From: Clostridiaceae bacterium
Lineage (GTDB): Bacteria; Bacillota; Clostridia; Oscillospirales; QAMX01
Assembly (NCBI GenBank): GCA_016297585.1
Contig: JAEDGJ010000005.1
Location: 1-36,499 of the forward strand
Length of the DNA stretch: 36,499 nt
Direction of reading: 5' to 3'
Of the stretch, positions 23,401-31,604 are shown piece by piece; position 1 is the first letter of the stretch; each line of letters opens with the position of its first letter. Both the position numbers and the translations under genes were made by a program. The notes beneath the pieces are model-generated. The model was not told where the DNA came from and did not search any database. It worked only from the letters and a program-made list of their open reading frames with translations.

Positions 23401-24822
23401 TTAAAACTGGAAGTACAGGAAGCTCGATACCCGCCCCATGAAAAACAGCGATACGGTCAGCAGAACGCCGGCATACGCCGCGTATCGGGGACGGGGTTCA
23501 AACCTTTCCGCAATTTCCCGTGTGTTCGGCGCAAAGAAGCAGAGCCCCATTCCGGCGAGAAGCAGCGCCGCGATGCCGGGATAGGATGACAGGTACGCAA
23601 GCCCGCTCTGCAGGAACGCGCGCGTGGCCGTGAATGCCGGCCGGATGTCCGCGAGCGTCCGGTAGACCGCCAGCGCCTGCGATACGGAGTTTGCGTCGAA
23701 CAGCACGCGCACAAGCAGGATACCGAGGAAGGTCAGCGGATAGGCAAGCCACGAGGGCAGTTTTTTGCGTTTCAGCGTCATGATATTCGCGACGCAGACG
23801 AGGACGCCGTTGACCGCGCCCCAGAGGACGTAGTGCCAGCCCGCGCCGTGCCAGAGACCGGAGACGAGGAAGGTCGCCATCGTCGCGAGGATCAGTTTGC
23901 CGATGCGGTCGCCGAAATGAAAAATGCTGCGGAAGATGTAGTCCTCGAAGAACTGCGACACGGTGATGTTCCAGCGCCGCCAGAAATCGGCGAAATTGCG
24001 CGCCTTGTACGGCGAATCGAAACCCTGAGGAAGCCGGATGTTGAAAAACAGCCCCAGCGCGATCGCCATGTCCGTATAGCCGGAAAAATCGAAGTAATAG
24101 GCGAAGGTATAGGCAAACACCGCGCCCCAGGCCTCGAAAAAGTTCCCGTTTCCCATGACATTGTAGAAGTTCTGCGCATGGGCGATCAGCGGATCGGCGA
24201 GGATGATCTTTTTCGCGCAGCCGATGGCGAAAATCAGCGTGCCGAGCATCATATTCCGCGCGACCGGACGCCCGAAGCGCTCGCCTGCAAGCTGCGGCGT
24301 CATGTCGTCGTGGCGGATGATCGGCCCGACGATGAGCTGCGGGAAAAACGTGACGAAGACCGCGTAGTCGAGAAACGCCGAGCGCTTCGAGCGTCCGCGG
24401 TAGACGTCCACGACGTAGGACAGGATCTGGAACGTGAAAAACGAGATGCCGAGCGGCAGAATGATGTTCCGGAGCGTGAAATCCGTTCCGGCGACCGCGT
24501 TGACCGTCTCGATCAGGAAGTTCGTATACTTATAATAGACAAGCAGACCGATGTTTTCGAGGAACGCGAGTCCCAGGATCAGTCTGGCCGCCCCGCCGCG
24601 TGCCCGCACTTTGGACAGGCCGGTCACGAAGCCGTAGTTTATAAGCATGGTGCCTGCGAGCAGCGGGAGAAAACGGATGCTGCCGAAGCCGTAGAAGAAA
24701 AGTGACGCCGCGATCAGGAAGACCTTTGCCGCCGTGCGCCCCCAAAACCGCGCGCACAGGGTAAACCCGAGAAAAACCGCGGGAAAAAACAGAAAAATAA
24801 AACTGTAGGACGAAAAGACCAT
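23401..24822 (-). CDS. MBOAT membrane O-acyltransferase (AlgI/DltB-like)
   Basis: A 473-residue polytopic membrane protein of the MBOAT family, which passes acyl groups across the membrane to extracellular polymers. Seen: many hydrophobic segments, LGISFFTFQILSYVVDVYRG, YYFDFSGYTDMAIALG (242-257), NFADFWRRWNITVSQFFEDY (276-295), GLWHGAGWHYVLWG with the invariant His325, and the typical end FLYFQF. The position usually occupied by His in the RWH motif is Asn285. GGAGG lies upstream of the ATG at 24820-24822. It is the first gene of the five-gene operon, as the acyltransferase component; DltB and AlgI work with DltD or AlgX-type partners, matched here by the next gene. The acceptor could be a teichoic-acid-like polymer, capsule or exopolysaccharide. 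Confidence 0.92.
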   Translation of the reverse strand: MVFSSYSFIFLFFPAVFLGFTLCARFWGRTAAKVFLIAASLFFYGFGSIRFLPLLAGTMLINYGFVTGLSKVRARGGAARLILGLAFLENIGLLVYYKYTNFLIETVNAVAGTDFTLRNIILPLGISFFTFQILSYVVDVYRGRSKRSAFLDYAVFVTFFPQLIVGPIIRHDDMTPQLAGERFGRPVARNMMLGTLIFAIGCAKKIILADPLIAHAQNFYNVMGNGNFFEAWGAVFAYTFAYYFDFSGYTDMAIALGLFFNIRLPQGFDSPYKARNFADFWRRWNITVSQFFEDYIFRSIFHFGDRIGKLILATMATFLVSGLWHGAGWHYVLWGAVNGVLVCVANIMTLKRKKLPSWLAYPLTFLGILLVRVLFDANSVSQALAVYRTLADIRPAFTATRAFLQSGLAYLSSYPGIAALLLAGMGLCFFAPNTREIAERFEPRPRYAAYAGVLLTVSLFFMGRVSSFLYFQF

Positions 24823-24856
24823 GCCATGCCTCCGCCGTAAAACGCTATACAGTTGT

Positions 24857-24886
24857 AGTATACCACGGTTTTGGGCGGACTGTCAA
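24857..24886 (-). promoter_or_regulatory. Promoter of the MBOAT/ACP/FkbH operon
   Basis: Minus-strand consensus TTGACA (24881-24886) and TATACT (24857-24862), 18-base spacer, TGG before the -10. The leader is about 28 bases. No other promoter was seen within the five genes, whose gaps are nine bases or less or overlapping. Confidence 0.7.
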
Positions 24887-24925
24887 CCGTTCCATCCTTT
24901 CCTTAACAAAAAGCGCAGAAAGAAA

Positions 24926-24978
24926 GCCCCCCGGCTTCCTGGAAAACACGGCCGCGTTTTCCGGGAAGCCGGAGGGAA
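24926..24978 (-). terminator. Terminator after the beta-propeller gene
   Basis: Arms 24931-24947 and 24956-24972 pair over 17 bases with one G-T pair, extended by C-rich/G-rich flanks, and are followed on the minus strand by GCTTTCTTTCT. It isolates the acylation operon from upstream transcription. Confidence 0.75.
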
Positions 24979-24986
24979 AAAAGGGT

Positions 24987-27101
24987 TTACAGCGTATAGA
25001 GGAAGATGCAGCCCATCCGGTCGCGGGTGCCGATGGCGAGCCGCGTGCCGTCCGGCGAAAGCGCGGCGCAGCAGAGCTCGTTTCCGGCCAGCGTCATCCC
25101 CTTCTCTTCCTCGGAGCGGTAGACCATGCCCTTCCAGCGAAGCCCGGCCCGGTCGTCGTAGTAGAAGATGCTGCCGAGATCCAGCCGGTCCCCGGCGACA
25201 CCGTAGGCGCGGGTGCCGTCCGGGCTGACGGTGATGCTGTGGATGGGGCCGTTGGGCGCCGCCGTACCGAGCGAGAACACGGACGCGCCGCCGGATCCCT
25301 CCGGTGTGACGACGGCGAGCATCCCGTCCCGTGTGCCGACCAGAAAGCGGCCGCCGTTCCAAGGCGCCCAGGCGGTCGGCACGGCCTTATACTGCCGTCC
25401 CGGATACGCGGGGTAATCGAGTCCGCGGAGAAATTCCGGCAGCGGCGCTTCCGCGTCGTAGGCGGAGATGGGGCGGCAGGACGTGATGACGCCGTCCGTC
25501 AGCACGAGCTCCCGCCCGGCATCCGGCCCCATTTCGCCGGGCTCCGGCCCCGTCTGCGCGATCAGCGTGCGGTCATCCTGCCAGCGCAGGCGGCGCACCT
25601 GCGACAGCTCCGTCGAAAGCTCGCGCCACAGCAGGATGCCGTCGAGCTGTTTTGCCTGAAAGTCAAACCGGTTCCCCACCGGCAGGACGGAATACTGCTC
25701 CACCGATTTTTCCTGATCGAGGCAGCGCTGAATGTCCCGCTCGAGCCCGCCGCCGGGATAGAACGATGCCATCGGCGCGGGGGTAAAGCCGGGAGCGGGA
25801 CGGAAGGCAAAGTCCTCCCGATCGACGCTCTGCGCGATCTCCTTATACAGCAGGGCGTCGGCGCAGATCGCCCCCTGCCGTCCCGCGGCGCGGGCGGCTT
25901 TGAGCCGTTCGAGGTCGATCACCGCCGCGCCGGGACCGTCTAAAAGATGGTTCGTGTCGCCGACGTAGAGCTTCCCGTCCCGATACAGCAGCTCCGGGGC
26001 GATGGTGATGCCGCGCCCGGGGCTGCCGATGAGTCCCATGTTCTCCGGCTCCCCGCCGTGCAGGAAATCCCAGCGCACGAGATGCAGCCCGCCGAGGGAG
26101 TAGCCGTACCACAGGCACTCCTCGTCGTCCATCGCCATGCCGAAGACCCACTGCGAATAGCTGTCGAGCCCTTCGCGCGGCAGATAGCTGCCGATTTTCG
26201 GGCGGAAATCCCCGACCTGGCGCAGCGTATTGGCGGCGGGGTCGTATTCCCACAGGCCGGTGGAAAAGGTGGGCTGGAGATAGAGCTTTCCCCGCGCGCA
26301 GGCGGAGTACGAGATGATGCGGTGGTAGCGGGAGTGGATGCCGTTGTTGTCCGGCAGCTCGATGCCGAGGGACTCGATCTGCTGCGTTTTCAGGTTGATG
26401 CGGAAAAAGTCGCCGCTGCGGGAGCTCGAATAGAAATTGCCGTCGGGGCCTTCGGCGATGCGGAAGGAGCCGAATTCGGTGATCTTGCCGTAGTCGGTGA
26501 CGCGGTTGTCGTCCAGATCGTAGCGGTAGAGATGGCCGCGCAGATAGCCCGTAAAGTACAGGCAGTTGTGGGACGCGTCATATTTTGCGCCGTAGATGCT
26601 CTCAAAGGGTACGGGAATGCCCCGATCCTCCACCTTTCCCGCGCGGTAGTCGTAGATCAGGATGTGGGAGCCCTGATAGCCCTCCCAGGGGTGCCCGTAG
26701 TAGGCAAAGGGCATCCAGTCGGGGTGCTCGGGCGAGCGGGCGGTCGTGTGGGTCGTCATGATGAGGCGGCCGTCGTTGATTTCGGTGATGCTGGTGTGGA
26801 TCTTGCTCGCGCGGATCGCCCGCTCCTGCTGAATGGTCACGTCCTCCAGCCGGAAATGCAGCCGGAAGCGGTCTTCTTCGGGCAGGTATTCATACAGGCG
26901 GGTCATCATGGGATAGTACAGCTCGGCGCAGAGGGGAAAGAAGATCCGGCCTTCCCGGGTGACGTACAGATCCCAGGTCGCGGCGTATTCGGGCTGGTCG
27001 GTGAAATACTTGTGGCGGATGGCCTCCGCCGGCAGCAGCCGGAACCATTCCGGGTCAAAGGCTTTTTGTGCAAGCTCCTGTGCGGTCATGGGTTCGGACA
27101 T
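24987..27101 (-). CDS. Large predicted beta-propeller protein of unknown function
   Basis: A 704-residue protein without signal peptide or membrane helix. I do not recognise a named family. It shows propeller-like repeats: HILIYDYRAGKVEDRGI, YRYDLDDNRVTDYGKI, FFRINLKTQQIESLGI and LWEYDPAANTLRQVG are successive four-strand-like units, and near the C-terminus SITVSPDGTRAYGVAGD and AALSPDGTRLAIGTRD are WD40/SMP-30-style units. A region at about 400-480 is less repetitive. GGAGG precedes the ATG. The gene follows the SIS/kinase/GH127 operon in the same direction, after a hairpin at 27151-27184, so it may be read through from it. A cytosolic propeller beside GH127 and sugar kinases could be an intracellular lyase or glycosidase-like enzyme, or a sugar-binding scaffold; no catalytic residues can be pointed to. 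Confidence 0.7.
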   Translation of the reverse strand: MSEPMTAQELAQKAFDPEWFRLLPAEAIRHKYFTDQPEYAATWDLYVTREGRIFFPLCAELYYPMMTRLYEYLPEEDRFRLHFRLEDVTIQQERAIRASKIHTSITEINDGRLIMTTHTTARSPEHPDWMPFAYYGHPWEGYQGSHILIYDYRAGKVEDRGIPVPFESIYGAKYDASHNCLYFTGYLRGHLYRYDLDDNRVTDYGKITEFGSFRIAEGPDGNFYSSSRSGDFFRINLKTQQIESLGIELPDNNGIHSRYHRIISYSACARGKLYLQPTFSTGLWEYDPAANTLRQVGDFRPKIGSYLPREGLDSYSQWVFGMAMDDEECLWYGYSLGGLHLVRWDFLHGGEPENMGLIGSPGRGITIAPELLYRDGKLYVGDTNHLLDGPGAAVIDLERLKAARAAGRQGAICADALLYKEIAQSVDREDFAFRPAPGFTPAPMASFYPGGGLERDIQRCLDQEKSVEQYSVLPVGNRFDFQAKQLDGILLWRELSTELSQVRRLRWQDDRTLIAQTGPEPGEMGPDAGRELVLTDGVITSCRPISAYDAEAPLPEFLRGLDYPAYPGRQYKAVPTAWAPWNGGRFLVGTRDGMLAVVTPEGSGGASVFSLGTAAPNGPIHSITVSPDGTRAYGVAGDRLDLGSIFYYDDRAGLRWKGMVYRSEEEKGMTLAGNELCCAALSPDGTRLAIGTRDRMGCIFLYTL

Positions 27102-27150
27102 AAAGCGAGCCTCCAGTTCAATATATCGGATGCGGCGGGTTTTACAAAGA

Positions 27151-27184
27151 TCGCGCGGGAGCCGGTTTTTCGGTTCCCGCGCGA
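27151..27184 (-). terminator. Hairpin after the SIS gene (weak terminator or processing site)
   Basis: A 14-bp stem (27151-27164 with 27171-27184, one G-T pair) lies eight bases past the SIS stop codon. The minus-strand tail TCTTTGT is a poor U-tract, so partial read-through into the beta-propeller gene is plausible. Confidence 0.5.
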
Positions 27185-27191
27185 AAAGTAC

Positions 27192-27920
27192 TTAATAGCC
27201 GGTTTTCTCGTAATATTCCGCGAGTTTTTTGTTGTATTCCGGGCCGTCCTCGAAATTCGCGCTCTTTAGGACGCTCGGCGTAATGCCGCGCGCGAGCAGC
27301 TCGTCGATCGCCTCCGCGCAGGAGCTCCACAGCAGGAACGCCGCCGCGAGACCGGACGCCGCCGCGAACGGCGCTTCGATGCCTTCGACCGGAATCATGC
27401 CTTCCGCGACCGGCGCGCAGTTGTCGAGCACGATGTCCGCGCACTCAAACAGGCGCTTGCCGGAGCTGTGCAGGCTCTTGACGCTGGACGAATACGCAAC
27501 GGAGGTCACGGCGATGACCGTCAGACCGAATTCCTTCGCCGCCAGCGCAAGATCGATGACGTTCACGGTCTTGCCGGAGACGGAGCCGATGAACATGACG
27601 TCGCCCGGCAGCGCGTTCGAGGCGCGCAGCGCGTATTTCGCGAGCCCTTCCATCGAGGTGTCCACACCCGAACGGTCGCGCTTGCGGACGGCGTCGTCCA
27701 CGTGCAGATGGTACTTGAAGCTCTTCAGCGCGAGCAGACCGCCGCCGCGGTAGATGAGCTCCGCGTCGACGATGTGACCGGTGTCAAAGACATGCACCGC
27801 GTTTCCCTTCGCGATCGCTTCCGCCATCGCGTGTCCCGCGGCAATGCAGGCGTCCTTCTGCGTCGTCTTGAGCTTGTCAAAAAGGCCGTCCACGGTGTTA
27901 AAATAGGTGTCGATCAACAT
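27192..27920 (-). CDS. SIS-domain sugar isomerase-like protein, copy 2 (UPF0309-like)
   Basis: A 242-residue SIS-domain protein, cytosolic. The SIS core contains FDTGHIVDAELIYRGGG near residue 45, then FIGSVSGKTVNVIDLALAAKEFG with the phosphosugar-binding SxSG loop, and IAVTSVAYSSSVKSLHSSGKRLFECAD. It aligns well by eye with the SIS protein at 28931-29668 across the TSVAYSS and GKRLFE.AD.V.DNC segments, so the two are paralogues. The family lacks a confirmed function; relatives bind phosphosugars. The ATG at 27918-27920 overlaps the end of the kinase gene by seven bases; a longer frame into the kinase gene was rejected. Likely works on the product of the kinase, by analogy with MurK/MurQ pairs. 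Confidence 0.8.
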   Translation of the reverse strand: MLIDTYFNTVDGLFDKLKTTQKDACIAAGHAMAEAIAKGNAVHVFDTGHIVDAELIYRGGGLLALKSFKYHLHVDDAVRKRDRSGVDTSMEGLAKYALRASNALPGDVMFIGSVSGKTVNVIDLALAAKEFGLTVIAVTSVAYSSSVKSLHSSGKRLFECADIVLDNCAPVAEGMIPVEGIEAPFAAASGLAAAFLLWSSCAEAIDELLARGITPSVLKSANFEDGPEYNKKLAEYYEKTGY

Positions 27921-28906
27921 GATGGATTCACTCCAATCGTAAAAATATAGTCCCGGTATTCCTGCAGCAGAAAAGACCGCGCCGCGTCGTCGAGTGGGCG
28001 GCCCTGCGCAAACCAGTCCGCGATCACGCCGCCGGCGACCGGCTCGAAAAGCGGCCGGACGATCGGCCTGCGGGGATTTTCCGTCCGGATCGTCTCGCAA
28101 AGGCTGTCAAAAAGCGCGATGTGTCCGCGATAGGTGCCGCCGGAAACCGTCATCGGCACGGTTTCACCGCAGCCGCAGCGCCGGATCAGCGCGTTCATCT
28201 GGTCGCCGAGCGCATGTCCCGCCTGCCGCAGGATCGCCATCGCCGTTTCGTCGCCGAGGTACGCCGCGCGGCTGACCACCGGCGCAAGTCCCGCCACCGC
28301 CGCCACAGGGGAACGTCCGGGATCGCCGTAGACGCCCTTGAAGACCGCCAGACGGAAGTTGTCCGCCATGCCGAAGTGCTCGGCGATCAGTCCGCACAGC
28401 AGCGTCGGCTTTCCGCGTCCTTCGTCGTACCGGATCGCCTCCGCGCACGCGAGTCTGCCGATGTGATAGCCGGAGCCCTCGTCAAAGACGACGGCGCCGT
28501 AGCCGCCCATGCCGTCGCTGCGGTGCCCCGCGGGGTCGAGATAGAACATCGTCGCGCCGGTGCCGGACAGGCATAAGAGCCCCTCCCCGTCGATGCCGGC
28601 GGCGGCAAGACCGATCTTGCCCTCGCCTTCCCCGGCGACGGAGCCGACGGAGCCTCGCGCGGCAATGGCGTCGATGATCTCTCCGTCCACCGAGCCGTGG
28701 ATCTCCGCGATGTCGCGGATCTCGTCATGCCCGCCGAAGAGCTGCGCCATTAAGTCGGCGAGATTCCGGTCGCACAGCTCGGCGGGGGTGGAGTTCCGGC
28801 GCACACTGCCTGTGACCGCGCGGGAAATCAGCCGGAAATCGCCGTCGTACAGCACCGCTTTGATTTTGGAACCGCCGCTGTCTACGGAAACATGGTACTT
28901 TCCCAT
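27914..28906 (-). CDS. BadF/BadG-type N-acetyl-sugar kinase
   Basis: A 330-residue ASKHA-fold kinase. Phosphate-1 motif VDSGGSKIKAVLYD is at the N-terminus, the phosphate-2 region is CLSGTGATMFYLD, FDEGSGYHIGR resembles the GDEGSxYxIG motif of N-acetylglucosamine and N-acetylmuramate kinases, and VSGGTYRG is the adenosine motif. The family phosphorylates amino sugars, as in MurK or NagK. It sits between two SIS paralogues, with 24 bases to the one upstream and a seven-base overlap with the one downstream. The MurK/MurQ pairing (kinase plus SIS etherase) is a known analogy, but these SIS proteins lack MurQ's length and I cannot recognise its signatures. Substrate unknown; an N-acetylated or uncommon sugar released by the operon's glycosidase is likely. 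Confidence 0.85.
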   Translation of the reverse strand: MGKYHVSVDSGGSKIKAVLYDGDFRLISRAVTGSVRRNSTPAELCDRNLADLMAQLFGGHDEIRDIAEIHGSVDGEIIDAIAARGSVGSVAGEGEGKIGLAAAGIDGEGLLCLSGTGATMFYLDPAGHRSDGMGGYGAVVFDEGSGYHIGRLACAEAIRYDEGRGKPTLLCGLIAEHFGMADNFRLAVFKGVYGDPGRSPVAAVAGLAPVVSRAAYLGDETAMAILRQAGHALGDQMNALIRRCGCGETVPMTVSGGTYRGHIALFDSLCETIRTENPRRPIVRPLFEPVAGGVIADWFAQGRPLDDAARSFLLQEYRDYIFTIGVNPSC

Positions 28907-28930
28907 AACGCGTCCCCTTTTTGGCCGGTC

Positions 28931-29668
28931 TTACATATAAAAGATGTTGTCGGCGTACTCCTCGAACATTTTTGCGTTGTGCGCGCCGCCGGCGTCGAGA
29001 TTGGCGGACATGAAGACCGGCGGGACGATGCCGCGCTCGATCAGGCGCTCCACGGTTTCGATGACGAGACCGTTGACGAGCGCCGCGCCGACCGCCGTCG
29101 ACGTCGGACCGATCGCCTCCGGCAGACCCGGGATCCGCATCGCCGCGTCGCCCGGAATGCCGCAGTTGTCGATCACGAGATCCGCGACCTCAAAGAGGCG
29201 CTTGCCGTCCGGCGCGCGGGAGGTGACGACCGACGAATACGCGACCGACGTGATAGCGACGGTGAAAACGCCGCGCTTTTTCGCTTCTTCCGTCATTTCC
29301 ACCGGCACGGTGTTGCGGCCGGAAACGGAGTGAACGATCAGCATGTCGCCCTTTTTGAGCTTGTTTTCGTCGACGATGATGCGGCCGAGGCCGGGCAGAC
29401 GCTCAAGCTGCGACGTCATCGTGACGGGACGGGTGCTGAGCGTGAGACCGGGGAAGAAAATCGGGTTCAGAATGGCAAGACCGCCCGTGCGGTAGAAGAC
29501 CTCTTCCGCGAGGATCCCCGCATGGGAGCAGCCGAAGACGTAGACGTTGGCCTTGCGCGCGATGGTCTCGCTCATCTTGTCCGCAACCTTCATCAGGGTA
29601 TCCGTCTGCGAATCCCATGCCTTGTGCATGACCTCGCTGACGCGGTCGATATACGCAGAACCGTGCAT
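28931..29668 (-). CDS. SIS-domain sugar isomerase-like protein, copy 1 (UPF0309-like)
   Basis: A 245-residue SIS protein, cytosolic. An N-terminal helix is followed by VYVFGCSHAGILAEEVFYRTGG, the phosphosugar loop HSVSGRNTVPVEM, and VAITSVAYSSVVTSRAPDGKRLFEVADLVIDNCG. The paralogue at 27192-27920 shares TSVAYSS and GKRLFE; the loop before it differs (GCSHAG against DTGHIV), which suggests distinct partners or substrates. This copy fits the family consensus better. AGGATAC is a weak ribosome site. It starts 20 bases after the GH127 gene ends and is followed by the kinase. Possible roles are phosphosugar isomerase, deaminase or etherase. Confidence 0.83.
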   Translation of the reverse strand: MHGSAYIDRVSEVMHKAWDSQTDTLMKVADKMSETIARKANVYVFGCSHAGILAEEVFYRTGGLAILNPIFFPGLTLSTRPVTMTSQLERLPGLGRIIVDENKLKKGDMLIVHSVSGRNTVPVEMTEEAKKRGVFTVAITSVAYSSVVTSRAPDGKRLFEVADLVIDNCGIPGDAAMRIPGLPEAIGPTSTAVGAALVNGLVIETVERLIERGIVPPVFMSANLDAGGAHNAKMFEEYADNIFYM

Positions 29669-29688
29669 ATTGTGTATCCTCCAGCTTT

Positions 29689-31539
29689 TTACTTTATATC
29701 CACCCAGACGAGCATATCGCAGGCTCCCCGGTTGGCAAACGCATAATAAGGGATAAAGCGGAGCTTTACTGGCACCCGCCCGGCGCGGTACGGAGCGTAC
29801 AGCGCGCCCTCCGGTACCGGCGCGCTTCTTGTGCCGGCGGTTTCGACGGCATACGCGCCGATGTCCGGATCAAACGAGAGATTGGCCGGCGCGCCGTAGG
29901 TCAGCGCGATGTCCCGCAGATTTTCGCCGTTATCGACGGCTTCGAGACAATAGACGATCGGGCCACGCGTCACCGCGACGCGTCCGGCGTCCTCGTGCAC
30001 CGCGGGATTGGCCGATACGAGGACGAGCGGCATCTCCATCGTGAGGACGATCTCCGCGCTGTCCGCTACGGGAATGCGCAGGAACCCTTTTTCCGGCTGC
30101 ACGGGGACGGGCTGTCCGCCGGCGGTCAGCGTAAAGCTCTCGCACCAGCCGGGAAGCCGCAGCGCCAGCGTCCTGCCGTTCATGCCGTTGACCTTGAACG
30201 CGACGCGGCCGTCGTGCGGATAATTTGTCTCCTGCGTGATCGTGACGCCGTCGAAGGAGGCGGTGCTGTCCATATACTGGTTGACATAGACCGTGGTCTC
30301 GTCCGTCGTATAGAGGAAGTCGCCGAGCTCCGCGACAAAGCGCGTGATATTGGGCGGGCAGCAGGAGCAGGAGAAGACCCGGACGCGCTCGGCGATGGGG
30401 TGGCTCGGATTCGACGAGGTCACATCCATCGCGCGGAAGCTCGCGAGGTCAATTTCGAGCGGATTTTCATAGAAGAACGCGTCGCCGCGCAGATTGGTGG
30501 ACGACAGGAAGCCGTTATATAGGATGCGTTCGATGACGTCGCCGTACTTGCCGTCCGGGAAAAGCTCGTTCATGCGGGCGGTAAAAAACGCGAGTCCGAT
30601 CGCGGCGCAGGTTTCGGTATAGGCGGTTTTGTTCGGCAGATCGTAGTCGATCGTGAAGGCTTCGCCGACGCGGGTCTGCCCGATGCCGCCCGTAATGTAC
30701 ATACGGCGGCCGACGGCGTTTTCCCAGAGCTTCCGGCAGGCATCGCGCAGCGCGCTGTCTCCGGTGATGCTGGCGATGTCCGCCATCGCGCAGTACAGGT
30801 ACATCGCGCGCACCGCGTGTCCGACGGCTTCCTCCTGCTCGCGCACGGGCAAATGATCCTGAATATTGCGCGACCCGTCCAGCCATGAGCCGGGACCGGC
30901 GGAATTCTGCGCCGCTTTGCCGCGTTCGTTCAGGAAAAACTCCGCGAGCGAGAGGTACCGCTTCTCCCCCGTCTTCAGCCAGAGCTTGACGAGCGCCAGC
31001 TCGATTTCCTCGTGTCCGGGAGACGAAAAAGCGGCGCTTTTGTCGCAGACGAAGACTTTTTCGATGTAATCCGCGTACCGCCGCATACAGTTCAGGAAGC
31101 GCTCGTCCCCGGTGGTGTCCGCCCAGGCGACGGCGGCCTCGATCAGGTGTCCCGCGCAGTACAGCTCGTGGCAGTTGCGGTCGGTAAACCGCTTTTCCGG
31201 CTCCACGACCTGAAAATAGATATTGAAATAACCGTCCGGCGCCTGATGTGCCTCGATGCGGTCGATCAGAGCCTCCACCTGCGCCTGAAGCGCCGGATCA
31301 GGGTTCTTTCTGAGGATGTATGCCGCCGCTTCCATCCATTTGGCGACGTCGGAATCCCAGAAGACGTGCGGACGGTTCGGCTTGCCCTCCGTCCAGTCGA
31401 AGTCAAATGCGCCGATGCGCCCTGTTTCCGCAAAACGGTCGTATACGCTGTGAATGGTCACTTCCCGGTTGCGCCTCTGGATTTTTTCCCAAAAGCCTCC
31501 CGTAATGTCGACGACATTAAACCAGATGTTTCCTGCCAT
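29689..31539 (-). CDS. GH127-family glycosidase (beta-L-arabinofuranosidase-like, DUF1680)
   Basis: A 616-residue (alpha/alpha)6-barrel protein without signal peptide. The GH127 catalytic set is present: Glu293 (VGEAFTIDYD) as acid/base, sixteen residues before Glu309 and Cys311 (YTETC), and Cys393-Cys394 (CSCCPPNITR). This matches the Glu322, Glu338/Cys340 and Cys417/Cys418 layout of the characterised enzyme HypBA1, where a zinc-bound cysteine is the nucleophile. Activities in the family include beta-L-arabinofuranosidase, and relatives GH146 and GH142 act on other sugars, so the exact substrate is open. I used the ATG at 31537-31539; an ATG at 31567-31569 would add ten residues but has no ribosome site. 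It heads the operon and diverges from the deacetylase gene over a shared promoter palindrome. Confidence 0.88.
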   Translation of the reverse strand: MAGNIWFNVVDITGGFWEKIQRRNREVTIHSVYDRFAETGRIGAFDFDWTEGKPNRPHVFWDSDVAKWMEAAAYILRKNPDPALQAQVEALIDRIEAHQAPDGYFNIYFQVVEPEKRFTDRNCHELYCAGHLIEAAVAWADTTGDERFLNCMRRYADYIEKVFVCDKSAAFSSPGHEEIELALVKLWLKTGEKRYLSLAEFFLNERGKAAQNSAGPGSWLDGSRNIQDHLPVREQEEAVGHAVRAMYLYCAMADIASITGDSALRDACRKLWENAVGRRMYITGGIGQTRVGEAFTIDYDLPNKTAYTETCAAIGLAFFTARMNELFPDGKYGDVIERILYNGFLSSTNLRGDAFFYENPLEIDLASFRAMDVTSSNPSHPIAERVRVFSCSCCPPNITRFVAELGDFLYTTDETTVYVNQYMDSTASFDGVTITQETNYPHDGRVAFKVNGMNGRTLALRLPGWCESFTLTAGGQPVPVQPEKGFLRIPVADSAEIVLTMEMPLVLVSANPAVHEDAGRVAVTRGPIVYCLEAVDNGENLRDIALTYGAPANLSFDPDIGAYAVETAGTRSAPVPEGALYAPYRAGRVPVKLRFIPYYAFANRGACDMLVWVDIK

Positions 31540-31576
31540 ATGTCCCGCGTCCCCCTTTTTCTTTGTCATGATACAC

Positions 31577-31604
31577 TTGCAATCCACGGCGGGTATGTTA
31601 TACT
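31577..31604 (+). promoter_or_regulatory. Promoter of the deacetylase/SIS/MATE operon
   Basis: TTGCAA (31577-31582) and TATACT (31599-31604) with a 16-base spacer. Its -10 overlaps the -10 of the divergent GH127 promoter by three bases, so the two cannot both be occupied at once. Confidence 0.6.

Noticed and set aside
27192..29668. MurQ (N-acetylmuramate 6-phosphate etherase) for the SIS proteins
   Set aside because: They are shorter than MurQ and I do not see its C-terminal extension; only the SIS domain is supported.
31540..31587. GH127 start at 31569 or 31587
   Set aside because: No ribosome site lies before these ATGs and the second overlaps the promoter region; 31539 keeps the family N-terminus.
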